From Gymnothorax reevesii (lineage: Eukaryota > Chordata > Actinopteri > Anguilliformes > Muraenidae), in the NCBI GenBank assembly GCA_029721435.1, contig CM056581.1:70418712-70482711 (forward strand): 64,000 bases of DNA, in the 5' to 3' direction. The notes beneath the pieces are model-generated. The model saw nothing but the letters and a program-made list of their open reading frames with translations, did not search any database and was not told the origin of the DNA. How positions within the stretch are numbered: the stretch's first letter is position 1; every line of letters starts with the position of its first letter. Positions 38,487 through 52,958 of the stretch are shown in pieces. A program made the position numbers and the translations under genes.

Positions 38487-40958
38487 AGCTCGCTTCCTTA
38501 AGAAGATAGCAGCCAATTCACTCCTATTTAGTCATACAGTGAAAATTCACTCATGTTTGTCACTTTCCCACTGATTTACACACAGAATGAAAATTTTTGA
38601 CATGCAGAAGTTAAAAAAAAGAAAGTTTTTAAAAAAGTGTATATCTTCACTACAGAGACTCATATTCACTTCCAATAGGCCATAAAAACACATTGGAAAA
38701 ATGGATGGCATATATGCAGTGCAACAGTGATCTGAAGCATTTCCCAGGCCAGATACACGCAGAGATTCACATTCTGAGCTTAAAACCTCAAAGTAGCGTG
38801 TTTTCATGAAAGAGCGTATGGAGACAATATCAGCGCTCTAGGTCGCTTCCTTAAGAAGATAGCAGCCAATTCACTCCTATTTAGTCATACAGTGAAAATT
38901 CACTCATGTTTGTCACTTTCCCACTGATTTACACACAGAATGAAAATTTTTGACACGCAGAAGTTAAAAAAAAGAAAGTTTTTAAAAAAGTGTATATCTT
39001 CACTACAGAGACTCATATTCACTTCCAATAGGCCATAAAAACACATTGGAAAAATGGATGGCATATATGCAGTGCAACAATGATCTGAAGCATTTCCCAG
39101 GCCAGATACACGCAGAGATTCACATTCTGAGCTTAAAACCTCAAAGAAGCGTGTTTTCATGAAAGAGCGTATGGAGACAATATCAGCGCTCTAGCTCGCT
39201 TCCTTAAGAAGATAGCAGCCAATTCACTCCTACTTAGTCATACAGTGAAAATTCACTCATGTTTGTCACTTTCCCACTGATTTACACACAGAATGAAAAT
39301 TTTTGACATGCAGAAGTTAAAAAAAAGAAAGTTTTTAAAAAAGTGTATATCTTCACTACAGAGACTCATATTCACTTCCAATAGGCCATAAAAACACATT
39401 GGAAAAATGGATGGCATATATGCAGTGCAACAGTGATCTGAAGCATTTCCCAGGCCAGATACACGCAGAGATTCACATTCTGAGCTTAAAACCTCAAAGT
39501 AGCGTGTTTTCATGAAAGAGCGTATGGAGACAATATCAGCGCTCTAGGTCGCTTCCTTAAGAAGATAGCAGCCAATTCACTCCTATTTAGTCATACAGTG
39601 AAAATTCACTCATGTTTGTCACTTTCCCACTGATTTACACACAGAATGAAAATTTTTGACATGCAGAAGTTAAAAAAAAGAAAGTTTTTAAAAAAGTGTA
39701 TATCTTCACTACAGAGACTCATATTCACTTCCAATAGGCCAGAAAAACACATTGGAAAAATGGATGGCATATATGCAGTGCAACAGTGATCTGAAGCATT
39801 TCCCAGGCCAGATACACGCAGAGATTCACATTCTGAGCTTAAAACCTCAAAGTAGCGTGTTTTCATGAAAGAGCGTATGGAGACAATATCAGCGCTCTAG
39901 GTCGCTTCCTTAAGAAGATAGCAGCCAATTCACTCCTATTTAGTCATACAGTGAAAATTCACTCATGTTTGTCACTTTCCCACTGATTTACACACAGAAT
40001 GAAAATTTTTGACATGCAGAAGTTAAAAAAAAAGAAAGTTTTTAAAAAAGTGTATATCTTCACTACAGAGACTCATATTCACTTCCAATAGGCCATAAAA
40101 ACACATTGGAAAAATGGATGGCATATATGCAGTGCAACAGTGATCTGAAGCATTTCCCAGGCCAGATACACGCAGAGATTCACATTCTGAGCTTAAAACC
40201 TCAAAGTAGCGTGTTTTCATGAAAGAGCGTATGGAGACAATATCAGCGCTCTAGCTCGCTTCCTTAAGAAGATAGAAGCCAATTCACTCCTATTTAGTCA
40301 TACAGTGAAAATTCACTCATGTTTGTCACTTTCCCACTGATTTACACACAGAATGAAAATTTTTGACACGCAGAAGTTAAAAAAAAGAAAGTTTTTAAAA
40401 AAGTGTATATCTTCACTACAGAGACTCATATTCACTTCCAATAGGCCATAAAAACACATTGGAAAAATGGATGGCATATATGCAGTGCAACAGTGATCTG
40501 AAGCATTTCCCAGGCCAGATACACGCAGAGATTCACATTCTGAGCTTAAAACCTCAAAGAAGCGTGTTTTCATGAAAGAGCGTATGGAGACAATATCAGC
40601 GCTCTAGCTCGCTTCCTTAAGAAGATAGCAGCCAATTCACTCCTATTTAGTCATACAGTGAAAATTCACTCATGTTTGTCACTTTCCCACTGATTTACAC
40701 ACGGATTGAAACTTTTTGACATGCAGAAGTTAAAAAAAAGAAAGTTTTTAAAAAAGTGTATATCTTCACTACAGAGACTCATATTCACTTCCAATAGGCC
40801 ATAAAAACACATTGGAAAAATGGATGGCATATATGCAGTGCAACAGTGATCTGAAGCATTTCCCAGGCCAGATACACGCAGAGATTCACATTCTGAGCTT
40901 AAAACCTCAAAGTAGCGTGTTTTCATGAAAGAGCGTATGGAGACAATATCAGAGCTCT

Positions 40959-41663
40959 AGGTCGCTTCCTTAAGAAGATAGCAGCCAATTCACTCCTATT
41001 TAGTCATACAGTGAAAATTCACTCATGTTTGTCACTTTCCCACTGATTTACACACAGAATGAAAATTTTTGACATGCAGAAGTTAAAAAAAAGAAAGTTT
41101 TTAAAAAAGTGTATATCTTCACTACAGAGACTCATATTCACTTCCAATAGGCCATACAAGCAAATTGGACAAATTGCTGCCATATATGCAGTGCACAGTG
41201 ATCTGAAGCATTTCCCAGCCCAGATACACGAACAGATTCACTTTCTGAGATTAAAACCTAGAAGAAGCGTGTTTTCATGAAAGAGCGTATGGAGACAATA
41301 TCAGCGCTCTAGCTCCCTTCCTTAAGAAGATAGCAGCCAATTCACTCCTATTTAGTCATACAGTGAAAATTCACTCATGTTTGTCACTTTCCCACTGATT
41401 TACACACGGATTGAAACTTTTTGACAAGCAGAAGTTAAAAAAAAGAAAGTTTTTAAAAAAGTGTATATCTTCACTTCAGAGACTAATATTCACTTCCAAT
41501 AGGCCATACAAGCACATTGGAAAAATGGATGGCATATATGCAGTGCAACAGAGATCTGAAGCATTTCCCAGGCCAGATACACGCAGAGATTCACATTCTG
41601 AGCTTAAAACCTCAAAGAAGCGTGTTTTCATGAAAGAGCGTATGGAGACAATATCAGCGCTCT
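40959..41663 (+). repeat. M117-M118, AB-BC mosaic pair (second copy)
   Basis: Same marks as the pair at 37782, 3177 bp downstream, including gagattaaaacc, the ctccc boundary and atggatggc. No private change was seen. Confidence 0.82.
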
Positions 41664-43782
41664 AGCTCGCTTCCTTAAGAAGATAGCAGCCAATTCACTC
41701 CTATTTAGTCATACAGTGAAAATTCACTCATGTTTGTCACTTTCCCACTGATTTACACACAGAATGAAAATTTTTGACATGCAGAAGTTAAAAAAAAGAA
41801 AGTTTTTAAAAAAGTGTATATCTTCACTACAGAGACTCATATTCACTTCCAATAGGCCATAAAAACACATTGGAAAAATGGATGGCATATATGCAGTGCA
41901 ACAGTGATCTGAAGCATTTCCCAGGCCAGATACACGCAGAGATTCACATTCTGAGCTTAAAACCTCAAAGTAGCGTGTTTTCATGAAAGAGCGTATGGAG
42001 ACAATATCAGCGCTCTAGGTCGCTTCCTTAAGAAGATAGCAGCCAATTCACTCCTATTTAGTCATACAGTGAAAATTCACTCATGTTTGTCACTTTCCCA
42101 CTGATTTACACACAGAATGAAAATTTTTGACACGCAGAAGTTAAAAAAAAGAAAGTTTTTAAAAAAGTGTATATCTTCACTACAGAGACTCATATTCACT
42201 TCCAATAGGCCATAAAAACACATTGGAAAAATGGATGGCATATATGCAGTGCAACAATGATCTGAAGCATTTCCCAGGCCAGATACACGCAGAGATTCAC
42301 ATTCTGAGCTTAAAACCTCAAAGAAGCGTGTTTTCATGAAAGAGCGTATGGAGACAATATCAGCGCTCTAGCTCGCTTCCTTAAGAAGATAGCAGCCAAT
42401 TCACTCCTACTTAGTCATACAGTGAAAATTCACTCATGTTTGTCACTTTCCCACTGATTTACACACAGAATGAAAATTTTTGACATGCAGAAGTTAAAAA
42501 AAAGAAAGTTTTTAAAAAAGTGTATATCTTCACTACAGAGACTCATATTCACTTCCAATAGGCCATAAAAACACATTGGAAAAATGGATGGCATATATGC
42601 AGTGCAACAGTGATCTGAAGCATTTCCCAGGCCAGATACACGCAGAGATTCACATTCTGAGCTTAAAACCTCAAAGTAGCGTGTTTTCATGAAAGAGCGT
42701 ATGGAGACAATATCAGCGCTCTAGGTCGCTTCCTTAAGAAGATAGCAGCCAATTCACTCCTATTTAGTCATACAGTGAAAATTCACTCATGTTTGTCACT
42801 TTCCCACTGATTTACACACAGAATGAAAATTTTTGACATGCAGAAGTTAAAAAAAAGAAAGTTTTTAAAAAAGTGTATATCTTCACTACAGAGACTCATA
42901 TTCACTTCCAATAGGCCAGAAAAACACATTGGAAAAATGGATGGCATATATGCAGTGCAACAGTGATCTGAAGCATTTCCCAGGCCAGATACACGCAGAG
43001 ATTCACATTCTGAGCTTAAAACCTCAAAGTAGCGTGTTTTCATGAAAGAGCGTATGGAGACAATATCAGCGCTCTAGGTCGCTTCCTTAAGAAGATAGCA
43101 GCCAATTCACTCCTATTTAGTCATACAGTGAAAATTCACTCATGTTTGTCACTTTCCCACTGATTTACACACAGAATGAAAATTTTTGACATGCAGAAGT
43201 TAAAAAAAAAGAAAGTTTTTAAAAAAGTGTATATCTTCACTACAGAGACTCATATTCACTTCCAATAGGCCATAAAAACACATTGGAAAAATGGATGGCA
43301 TATATGCAGTGCAACAGTGATCTGAAGCATTTCCCAGGCCAGATACACGCAGAGATTCACATTCTGAGCTTAAAACCTCAAAGTAGCGTGTTTTCATGAA
43401 AGAGCGTATGGAGACAATATCAGCGCTCTAGCTCGCTTCCTTAAGAAGATAGAAGCCAATTCACTCCTATTTAGTCATACAGTGAAAATTCACTCATGTT
43501 TGTCACTTTCCCACTGATTTACACACAGAATGAAAATTTTTGACACGCAGAAGTTAAAAAAAAGAAAGTTTTTAAAAAAGTGTATATCTTCACTACAGAG
43601 ACTCATATTCACTTCCAATAGGCCATAAAAACACATTGGAAAAATGGATGGCATATATGCAGTGCAACAGTGATCTGAAGCATTTCCCAGGCCAGATACA
43701 CGCAGAGATTCACATTCTGAGCTTAAAACCTCAAAGAAGCGTGTTTTCATGAAAGAGCGTATGGAGACAATATCAGCGCTCT

Positions 43783-45547
43783 AGCTCGCTTCCTTAAGAA
43801 GATAGCCACCAATTCACTCCTATTTAGTCATACAGTGAAAATTCACTCATGTTTGTCACTTTCCCACTGATTTACACACGGATTGAAACTTTTTGACAAG
43901 CAGAAGTAAAAAAAAAGAAAGTTTTTAAAAAAGTGTATATCTTCACTACAGAGACTCATATTCACTTCCAATAGGCCATAAAAACACATTGGAAAAATGG
44001 ATGGCATATATGCAGTGCAACAATGATCTGAAGCATTTCCCAGGCCAGATACACGCAGAGATTCACATTCTGAGCTTAAAACCTCAAAGAAGCGTGTTTT
44101 CATGAAAGAGCGTATGGAGACAATATCAGCGCTCTAGCTCGCTTCCTTAAGAAGATAGCAGCCAATTCACTCCTATTTAGTCATACAGTGAAAATTCACT
44201 CATGTTTGTCACTTTCCCACTGATTTACACACAGAATGAAAATTTTTGAAATGCAGAAGTTAAAAAAAAGAAAGTTTTTAAAAAAGTGTATATCTTCACT
44301 ACAGAGACTCATATTCACTTCCAATAGGCCATAAAAACACATTGGAAAAATGGATGGCATATATGCAGTGCAAAAATGATCTGAAGCATTTCCCAGGCCA
44401 GATACACGCAGAGATTCACATTCTGAGCTTAAAACCTCAAAGAAGCGTGTTTTCATGAAAGAGCGTATGGAGACAATATCAGCGCTCTAGCTCGCTTCCT
44501 TAAGAAGATAGCAGCCAATTCACTCCTATTTAGTCATACAGTGAAAATTCACTCATGTTTGTCACTTTCCCACTGATTTACACACGGATTGAAACTTTTT
44601 GACACGCAGAAGTTAAAAAAAAGAAAGTTTTTAAAAAAGTTTATATCTTCACTACAGAGACTCATATTCACTTCCAATAGGCCATAAAAACACATTGGAA
44701 AAATGGATGGCATATATGCAGTGCCACAGTGATCTGAAGCATTTCCCAGGCCAGATACACGCAGAGATTCACATTCTGAGCTTAAAACCTCAAAGTAGCG
44801 TGTTTTCATGAAAGAGCGTATGGAGACAATATCAGCGCTCTAGCTCGCTTCCTTAAGAAGATAGAAGCCAATTCACTCCTATTTAGTCATACAGTGAAAA
44901 TTCACTCATGTTTGTCACTTTCCCACTGATTTACACACAGAATGAAAATTTTTGACACGCAGAAGTTAAAAAAAAGAAAGTTTTTAAAAAAGTGTATATC
45001 TTCACTACAGAGACTCATATTCACTTCCAATAGGCCATAAAAACACATTGGAAAAATGGATGGCATATATGCAGTGCAACAGTGATCTGAAGCATTTCCC
45101 AGGCCAGATACACGCAGAGATTCACATTCTGAGCTTAAAACCTCAAAGAAGCGTGTTTTCATGAAAGAGCGTATGGAGACAATATCAGCGCTCTAGCTCG
45201 CTTCCTTAAGAAGATAGCAGCCAATTCACTCCTATTTAGTCATACAGTGAAAATTCACTCATGTTTGTCACTTTCCCACTGATTTACACACGGATTGAAA
45301 CTTTTTGACAAGCAGAAGTAAAAAAAAAGAAAGTTTTTAAAAAAGTGTATATCTTCACTACAGAGACTCATATTCACTTCCAATAGGCCATAAAAACACA
45401 TTGGAAAAATGGATGGCATATATGCAGTGCAACAATGATCTGAAGCATTTCCCAGGCCAGATACACGCAGAGATTCACATTCTGAGCTTAAAACCTCAAA
45501 GAAGCGTGTTTTCATGAAAGAGCGTATGGAGACAATATCAGCGCTCT
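43783..45547 (+). repeat. M125-M129: D1, A, D2-like, A6, D1
   Basis: Five monomers separate the second and third 9-mers. M125 has the rare start gatagccacc, shared only with M139. M126 has gcaaaaatgat and ttttgaaatgc. M127 combines ggattgaaac with gacacgcag, gccacagtg and agtttatatc. M128 is A6 and M129 a D1 that heads the third 9-mer. Confidence 0.8.
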
Positions 45548-48500
45548 AGCTCGCTTCCTTAAGAAGATAGCAGCCAATTCACTCCTATTTAGTCATACAG
45601 TGAAAATTCACTCATGTTTGTCACTTTCCCACTGATTTACACACGGATTGAAACTTTTTGACATGCAGAAGTTAAAAAAAAGAAAGTTTTTAAAAAAGTG
45701 TATATCTTCACTACAGAGACTCATATTCACTTCCAATAGGCCATAAAAACACATTGGAAAAATGGATGGCATATATGCAGTGCAACAGTGATCTGAAGCA
45801 TTTCCCAGGCCAGATACACGCAGAGATTCACATTCTGAGCTTAAAACCTCAAAGTAGCGTGTTTTCATGAAAGAGCGTATGGAGACAATATCAGAGCTCT
45901 AGGTCGCTTCCTTAAGAAGATAGCAGCCAATTCACTCCTATTTAGTCTTACAGTGAAAATTCACTCATGTTTGTCACTTTCCCACTGATTTACACACAGA
46001 ATGAAAATTTTTGACATGCAGAAGTTAAAAAAAAGAAAGTTTTTAAAAAAGTGTATATCTTCACTACAGAGACTCATATTCACTTCCAATAGGCCATACA
46101 AGCAAATTGGACAAATTGCTGCCATATATGCAGTGCACAGTGATCTGAAGCATTTCCCAGCCCAGATACACGAACAGATTCACTTTCTGAGATTAAAACC
46201 TAGAAGAAGCGTGTTTTCATGAAAGAGCGTATGGAGACAATATCAGCGCTCTAGCTCCCTTCCTTAAGAAGATAGCAGCCAATTCACTCCTATTTAGTCA
46301 TACAGTGAAAATTCACTCATGTTTGTCACTTTCCCACTGATTTACACACGGATTGAAACTTTTTGACAAGCAGAAGTTAAAAAAAAGAAAGTTTTTAAAA
46401 AAGTGTATATCTTCACTTCAGAGACTAATATTCACTTCCAATAGGCCATACAAGCACATTGGAAAAATTGGTGGCATATATGCAGTGCAACAGAGATCTG
46501 AAGCATTTCCCAGGCCAGATACACGCAGAGATTCACATTCTGAGCTTAAAACCTCAAAGAAGCGTGTTTTCATGAAAGAGCGTATGGAGACAATATCAGC
46601 GCTCTAGCTCGCTTCCTTAAGAAGATAGCAGCCAATTCACTCCTATTTAGTCATACAGTGAAAATTCACTCATGTTTGTCACTTTCCCACTGATTTACAC
46701 ACAGAATGAAAATTTTTGACATGCAGAAGTTAAAAAAAAGAAAGTTTTTAAAAAAGTGTATATCTTCACTACAGAGACTCATATTCACTTCCAATAGGCC
46801 ATAAAAACACATTGGAAAAATGGATGGCATATATGCAGTGCAACAGTGATCTGAAGCATTTCCCAGGCCAGATACACGCAGAGATTCACATTCTGAGCTT
46901 AAAACCTCAAAGTAGCGTGTTTTCATGAAAGAGCGTATGGAGACAATATCAGCGCTCTAGGTCGCTTCCTTCAGAAGATAGCAGCCAATTCACTCCTATT
47001 TAGTCATACAGTGAAAATTCACTCATGTTTGTCACTTTCCCACTGATTTACACACAGAATGAAAATTTTTGACATGCAGAAGTTAAAAAAAAGAAAGTTT
47101 TTAATAAAGTGTATATCTTCACTACAGAGACTCATATTCACTTCCAATAGGCCATAAAAACACATTGGAAAAATGGATGGCATATATGCAGTGCAACAAT
47201 GATCTGAAGCATTTCCCAGGCCAGATACACGCAGAGATTCACATTCTGAGCTTAAAACCTCAAAGAAGCGTGTTTTCATGAAAGAGCGTATGGAGACAAT
47301 ATCAGCGCTCTAGCTCGCTTCCTTAAGAAGATAGCAGCCAATTCACTCCTACTTAGTCATACAGTGAAAATTCACTCATGTTTGTCACTTTCCCACTGAT
47401 TTACACACAGAATGAAAATTTTTGACATGCAGAAGTTAAAAAAAAGAAAGTTTTTAAAAAAGTGTATATCTTCACTACAGAGACTCATATTCACTTCCAA
47501 TAGGCCATAAAAACACATTGGAAAAATGGATGGCATATATGCAGTGCAACAGTGATCTGAAGCATTTCCCAGGCCAGATACACGCAGAGATTCACATTCT
47601 GAGCTTAAAACCTCAAAGTAGCGTGTTTTCATGAAAGAGCGTATGGAGACAATATCAGCGCTCTAGGTCGCTTCCTTAAGAAGATAGCAGCCAATTCACT
47701 CCTATTTAGTCATACAGTGAAAATTCACTCATGTTTGTCACTTTCCCACTGATTTACACACAGAATGAAAATTTTTGACATGCAGAAGTTAAAAAAAAGA
47801 AAGTTTTTAAAAAAGTGTATATCTTCACTACAGAGACTCATATTCACTTCCAATAGGCCAGAAAAACACATTGGAAAAATGGATGGCATATATGCAGTGC
47901 AACAGTGATCTGAAGCATTTCCCAGGCCAGATACACGCAGAGATTCACATTCTGAGCTTAAAACCTCAAAGTAGCGTGTTTTCATGAAAGAGCGTATGGA
48001 GACAATATCAGCGCTCTAGGTCGCTTCCTTAAGAAGATAGCAGCCAATTCACTCCTATTTAGTCATACAGTGAAAATTCACTCATGTTTGTCACTTTCCC
48101 ACTGATTTACACACAGAATGAAAATTTTTGACATGCAGAAGTTAAAAAAAAAGAAAGTTTTTAAAAAAGTGTATATCTTCACTACAGAGACTCATATTCA
48201 CTTCCAATAGGCCATAAAAACACATTGGAAAAATGGATGGCATATATGCAGTGCAACAGTGATCTGAAGCATTTCCCAGGCCAGATACACGCAGAGATTC
48301 ACATTCTGAGCTTAAAACCTCAAAGTAGCGTGTTTTCATGAAAGAGCGTATGGAGACAATATCAGCGCTCTAGCTCGCTTCCTTAAGAAGATAGAAGCCA
48401 ATTCACTCCTATTTAGTCATACAGTGAAAATTCACTCATGTTTGTCACTTTCCCACTGATTTACACACAGAATGAAAATTTTTGACACGCAGAAGTTAAA

Positions 48501-48724
48501 AAAAAGAAAGTTTTTAAAAAAGTGTATATCTTCACTACAGAGACTCATATTCACTTCCAATAGGCCATAAAAACACATTGGAAAAATGGATGGCATATAT
48601 GCAGTGCAACAGTGATCTGAAGCATTTCCCAGGCCAGATACACGCAGAGATTCACATTCTGAGCTTAAAACCTCAAAGAAGCGTGTTTTCATGAAAGAGC
48701 GTATGGAGACAATATCAGCGCTCT
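45548..48724 (+). repeat. M130-M138: third copy of the 9-monomer unit (3177 bp)
   Basis: Same order as the tandem pair at 37429, and 4942 bp from its second copy. It differs in several private bases: tagtcttacag in M131, ttggtggc (full class C) in M132, and ccttcagaag, gacatgcag and ttaataaagtg in M134. The D1 monomers that follow M124 and M138 both have gatagccacc, so this copy is tied to the second copy in descent. Confidence 0.85.
45901..46605 (+). repeat. M131-M132, AB-BC mosaic pair (third copy)
   Basis: As the pair at 37782, but M132 keeps the class C ttggtggc. This version lacks the extra A-type patch present in the other two copies and may be closer to the original BC mosaic. Confidence 0.8.
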
Positions 48725-49430
48725 AGCTCGCTTCCTTAAGAAGATAGCCACCAATTCACTCCTATTTAGTCATACAGTGAAAATTCACTCATGTTTGTCA
48801 CTTTCCCACTGATTTACACACGGATTGAAACTTTTTGACAAGCAGAAGTAAAAAAAAAGAAAGTTTTTAAAAAAGTGTATATCTTCACTACAGAGACTCA
48901 TATTCACTTCCAATAGGCCATAAAAACACATTGGAAAAATGGATGGCATATATGCAGTGCAACAATGATCTGAAGCATTTCCCAGGCCAGATACACGCAG
49001 AGATTCACATTCTGAGCTTAAAACCTCAAAGAAGCGTGTTTTCATGAAAGAGCGTATGGAGACAATATCAGCGCTCTAGCTCGCTTCCTTAAGAAGATAG
49101 CAGCCAATTCACTCCTATTTAGTCATACAGTGAAAATTCACTCATGTTTGTCACTTTCCCACTGATTTACACACGGATTGAAACTTTTTGACATGCAGAA
49201 GTTAAAAAAAAGAAAGTTTTTAAAAAAGTGTATATCTTCACTACAGAGACTCATATTCACTTCCAATAGGCCATAAAAACACATTGGAAAAATGGATGGC
49301 ATATATGCAGTGCAACAATGATCTGAAGCATTTCCCAGGCCAGATACACGCAGAGATTCACATTCTGAGCTTAAAACCTCAAAGAAGCGTGTTTTCATGA
49401 AAGAGCGTATGGAGACAATATCAGCGCTCT
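48725..49430 (+). repeat. M139-M140: D1 and D2
   Basis: M139 has gatagccacc, as M125. M140 has ggattgaaac, gacatgcag, caacaatgat and aagcgtg, matching M2, M17 and M162. The pair is the usual head of the higher-order unit and leads into the 4-mer block. Confidence 0.8.
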
Positions 49431-52400
49431 AGCTCGCTTCCTTAAGAAGATAGCAGCCAATTCACTCCTATTTAGTCATACAGTGAAAATTCACTCATGT
49501 TTGTCACTTTCCCACTGATTTACACACAGAATGAAAATTTTTGACATGCAGAAGTTAAAAAAAAGAAAGTTTTTAAAAAAGTGTATATCTTCACTACAGA
49601 GACTCATATTCACTTCCAATAGGCCATAAAAACACATTGGAAAAATGGATGGCATATATGCAGTGCAACAGTGATCTGAAGCATTTCCCAGGCCAGATAC
49701 ACGCAGAGATTCACATTCTGAGCTTAAAACCTCAAAGTAGCGTGTTTTCATGAAAGAGCGTATGGAGACAATATCAGCGCTCTAGGTCGCTTCCTTAAGA
49801 AGATAGCAGCCAATTCACTCCTATTTAGTCATACAGTGAAAATTCACTCATGTTTGTCACTTTCCCACTGATTTACACACAGAATGAAAATTTTTGACAT
49901 GCAGAAGTTAAAAAAAAGAAAGTTTTTAAAAAAGTGTATATCTTCACTACAGAGACTCATATTCACTTCCAATAGGCCATAAAAACACATTGGAAAAATG
50001 GATGGCATATATGCAGTGCAACATTGATCTGAAGCATTTCCCAGGCCAGATACACGCAGAGATTCACATTCTGAGCTTAAAACCTCAAAGTAGCGTGTTT
50101 TCATGAAAGAGCGTATGGAGACAATATCAGCGCTCTAGGTCGCTTCCTTAAGAAGATAGCAGCCAATTCACTCCTATTTAGTCATACAGTGAAAATTCAC
50201 TCATGTTTGTCACTTTCCCACTGATTTACACACAGAATGAAAATTTTTGACATGCAGAAGTTAAAAAAAAGAAAGTTTTTAAAAAAGTGTATATCTTCAC
50301 TACAGAGACTCATATTCACTTCCAATAGGCCATACAAGCAAATTGGACAAATTGCTGCCATATATGCAGTGCACAGTGATCTGAAGCATTTCCCAGCCCA
50401 GATACACGAACAGATTCACTTTCTGAGATTAAAACCTAGAAGAAGCGTGTTTTCATGAAAGAGCGTATGGAGACAATATCAGCGCTCTAGCTCCCTTCCT
50501 TAAGAAGATAGCAGCCAATTCACTCCTATTTAGTCATACAGTGAAAATTCACTCATGTTTGTCACTTTCCCACTGATTTACACACGGATTGAAACTTTTT
50601 GACAAGCAGAAGTTAAAAAAAAGAAAGTTTTTAAAAAAGTGTATATCTTCACTACAGAGACTCATATTCACTTCCAATAGGCCATAAAAACACATTGGAA
50701 AAATGGATGGCATATATGCAGTGCAACAGTGATCTGAAGCATTTCCCAGGCCAGATACACGCAGAGATTCACATTCTGAGCTTAAAACCTCAAAGAAGCG
50801 TGTTTTCATGAAAGAGCGTATGGAGACAATATCAGCGCTCTAGCTCGCTTCCTTAAGAAGATAGCAGCCAATTCACTCCTATTTAGTCATACAGTGAAAA
50901 TTCACTCATGTTTGTCACTTTCCCACTGATTTACACACAGAATGAAAATTTTTGACATGCAGAAGTTAAAAAAAAGAAAGTTTTTAAAAAAGTGTATATC
51001 TTCACTACAGAGACTCATATTCACTTCCAATAGGCCATAAAAACACATTGGAAAAATGGATGGCATATATGCAGTGCAACAGTGATCTGAAGCATTTCCC
51101 AGGCCAGATACACGCAGAGATTCACATTCTGAGCTTAAAACCTCAAAGTAGCGTGTTTTCATGAAAGAGCGTATGGAGACAATATCAGCGCTCTAGGTCG
51201 CTTCCTTAAGAAGATAGCAGCCAATTCACTCCTATTTAGTCATACAGTGAAAATTCACTCATGTTTGTCACTTTCCCACTGATTTACACACAGAATGAAA
51301 ATTTTTGACATGCAGAAGTTAAAAAAAAGAAAGTTTTTAAAAAAGTGTATATCTTCACTACAGAGACTCATATTCACTTCCAATAGGCCATAAAAACACA
51401 TTGGAAAAATGGATGGCATATATGCAGTGCAACATTGATCTGAAGCATTTCCCAGGCCAGATACACGCAGAGATTCACATTCTGAGCTTAAAACCTCAAA
51501 GTAGCGTGTTTTCATGAAAGAGCGTATGGAGACAATATCAGCGCTCTAGGTCGCTTCCTTAAGAAGATAGCAGCCAATTCACTCCTATTTAGTCATACAG
51601 TGAAAATTCACTCATGTTTGTCACTTTCCCACTGATTTACGCACAGAATGAAAATTTTTGACATGCAGAAGTTAAAAAAAAGAAAGTTTTTAAAAAAGTG
51701 TATATCTTCACTACAGAGACTCATATTCACTTCCAATAGGCCATACAAGCAAATTGGACAAATTGCTGCCATATATGCAGTGCACAGTGATCTGAAGCAT
51801 TTCCCAGCCCAGATACACGAACAGATTCACTTTCTGAGATTAAAACCTAGAAGAAGCGTGTTTTCATGAAAGAGCGTATGGAGACAATATCAGCGCTCTA
51901 GCTCGCTTCCTTAAGAAGATAGCAGCCAATTCACTCCTATTTAGTCATACAGTGAAAATTCACTCATGTTTGTCACTTTCCCACTGATTTACACACGGAT
52001 TGAAACTTTTTGACAAGCAGAAGTTAAAAAAAAGAAAGTTTTTAAAAAAGTGTATATCTTCACTACAGAGACTCATATTCACTTCCAATAGGCCATAAAA
52101 ACACATTGGAAAAATGGATGGCATATATGCAGTGCAACAGTGATCTGAAGCATTTCCCAGGCCAGATACACGCAGAGATTCACATTCTGAGCTAAAAACC
52201 TCAAAGAAGCGTGTTTTCATGAAAGAGCGTATGGAGACAATATCAGCGCTCTTGCTCGCTTCCTTAAGAAGATAGCAGCCAATTCACTCCTATTTAGTCA
52301 TACAGTGAAAATTCACTCATGTTTGTCACTTTCCCACTGATTTACACACAGAATGAAAATTTTTGACATGCAGAAGTTAAAAAAAAGAAAGTTTTTAAAA

Positions 52401-52958
52401 AAGTGTATATCTTCACTACAGAGACTCATATTCACTTCCAATAGGCCATAAAAACACATTGGAAAAATGGATGGCATATATGCAGTGCAACAGTGATCTG
52501 AAGCATTTCCCAGGCCAGATACACGCAGAGATTCACATTCTGAGCTTAAAACCTCAAAGTAGCGTGTTTTCATGAAAGAGCGTATGGAGACAATATCAGC
52601 GCTCTAGGTCGCTTCCTTAAGAAGATAGCAGCCAATTCACTCCTATTTAGTCATACAGTGAAAATTCACTCATGTTTGTCACTTTCCCACTGATTTACAC
52701 ACAGAATGAAAATTTTTGACATGCAGAAGTTAAAAAAAAGAAAGTTTTTAAAAAAGTGTATATCTTCACTACAGAGACTCATATTCACTTCCAATAGGCC
52801 ATAAAAACACATTGGAAAAATGGATGGCATATATGCAGTGCAACATTGATCTGAAGCATTTCCCAGGCCAGATACACGCAGAGATTCACATTCTGAGCTT
52901 AAAACCTCAAAGTAGCGTGTTTTCATGAAAGAGCGTATGGAGACAATATCAGCGCTCT
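49431..52958 (+). repeat. 2.5 copies of a 4-monomer unit (1411 bp), M141-M150
   Basis: Order: A1, A1 with caacattgat, AB (352 bp), D1-like with gttaaaaaaaag. Copies start at 49431, 50842 and 52253; the third stops after two monomers. caacattgat occurs only in M142, M146 and M150. M144 keeps the ctccc boundary that normally follows an AB monomer, while M148 has ctcgc, and M149 has the private cgctcttgctcgc. M147 has ttacgcacag. Confidence 0.87.

Larger units (their letters stand above)
37429..43782 (+). repeat. Tandem pair of 9-monomer units, M107-M115 and M116-M124 (2 x 3177 bp)
   Basis: Order: D2 ending in agagctct, AB, BC, A1, A2, A3, A4, A5, A6. The base lost in AB and the base gained in A5 cancel, giving exactly 9 x 353. 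Every landmark is 3177 bp apart, and I saw no difference between the two copies where I compared them. Both share the BC mosaic with atggatggc instead of the class C ttggtggc. These are the most alike long units in the window. Confidence 0.88.
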
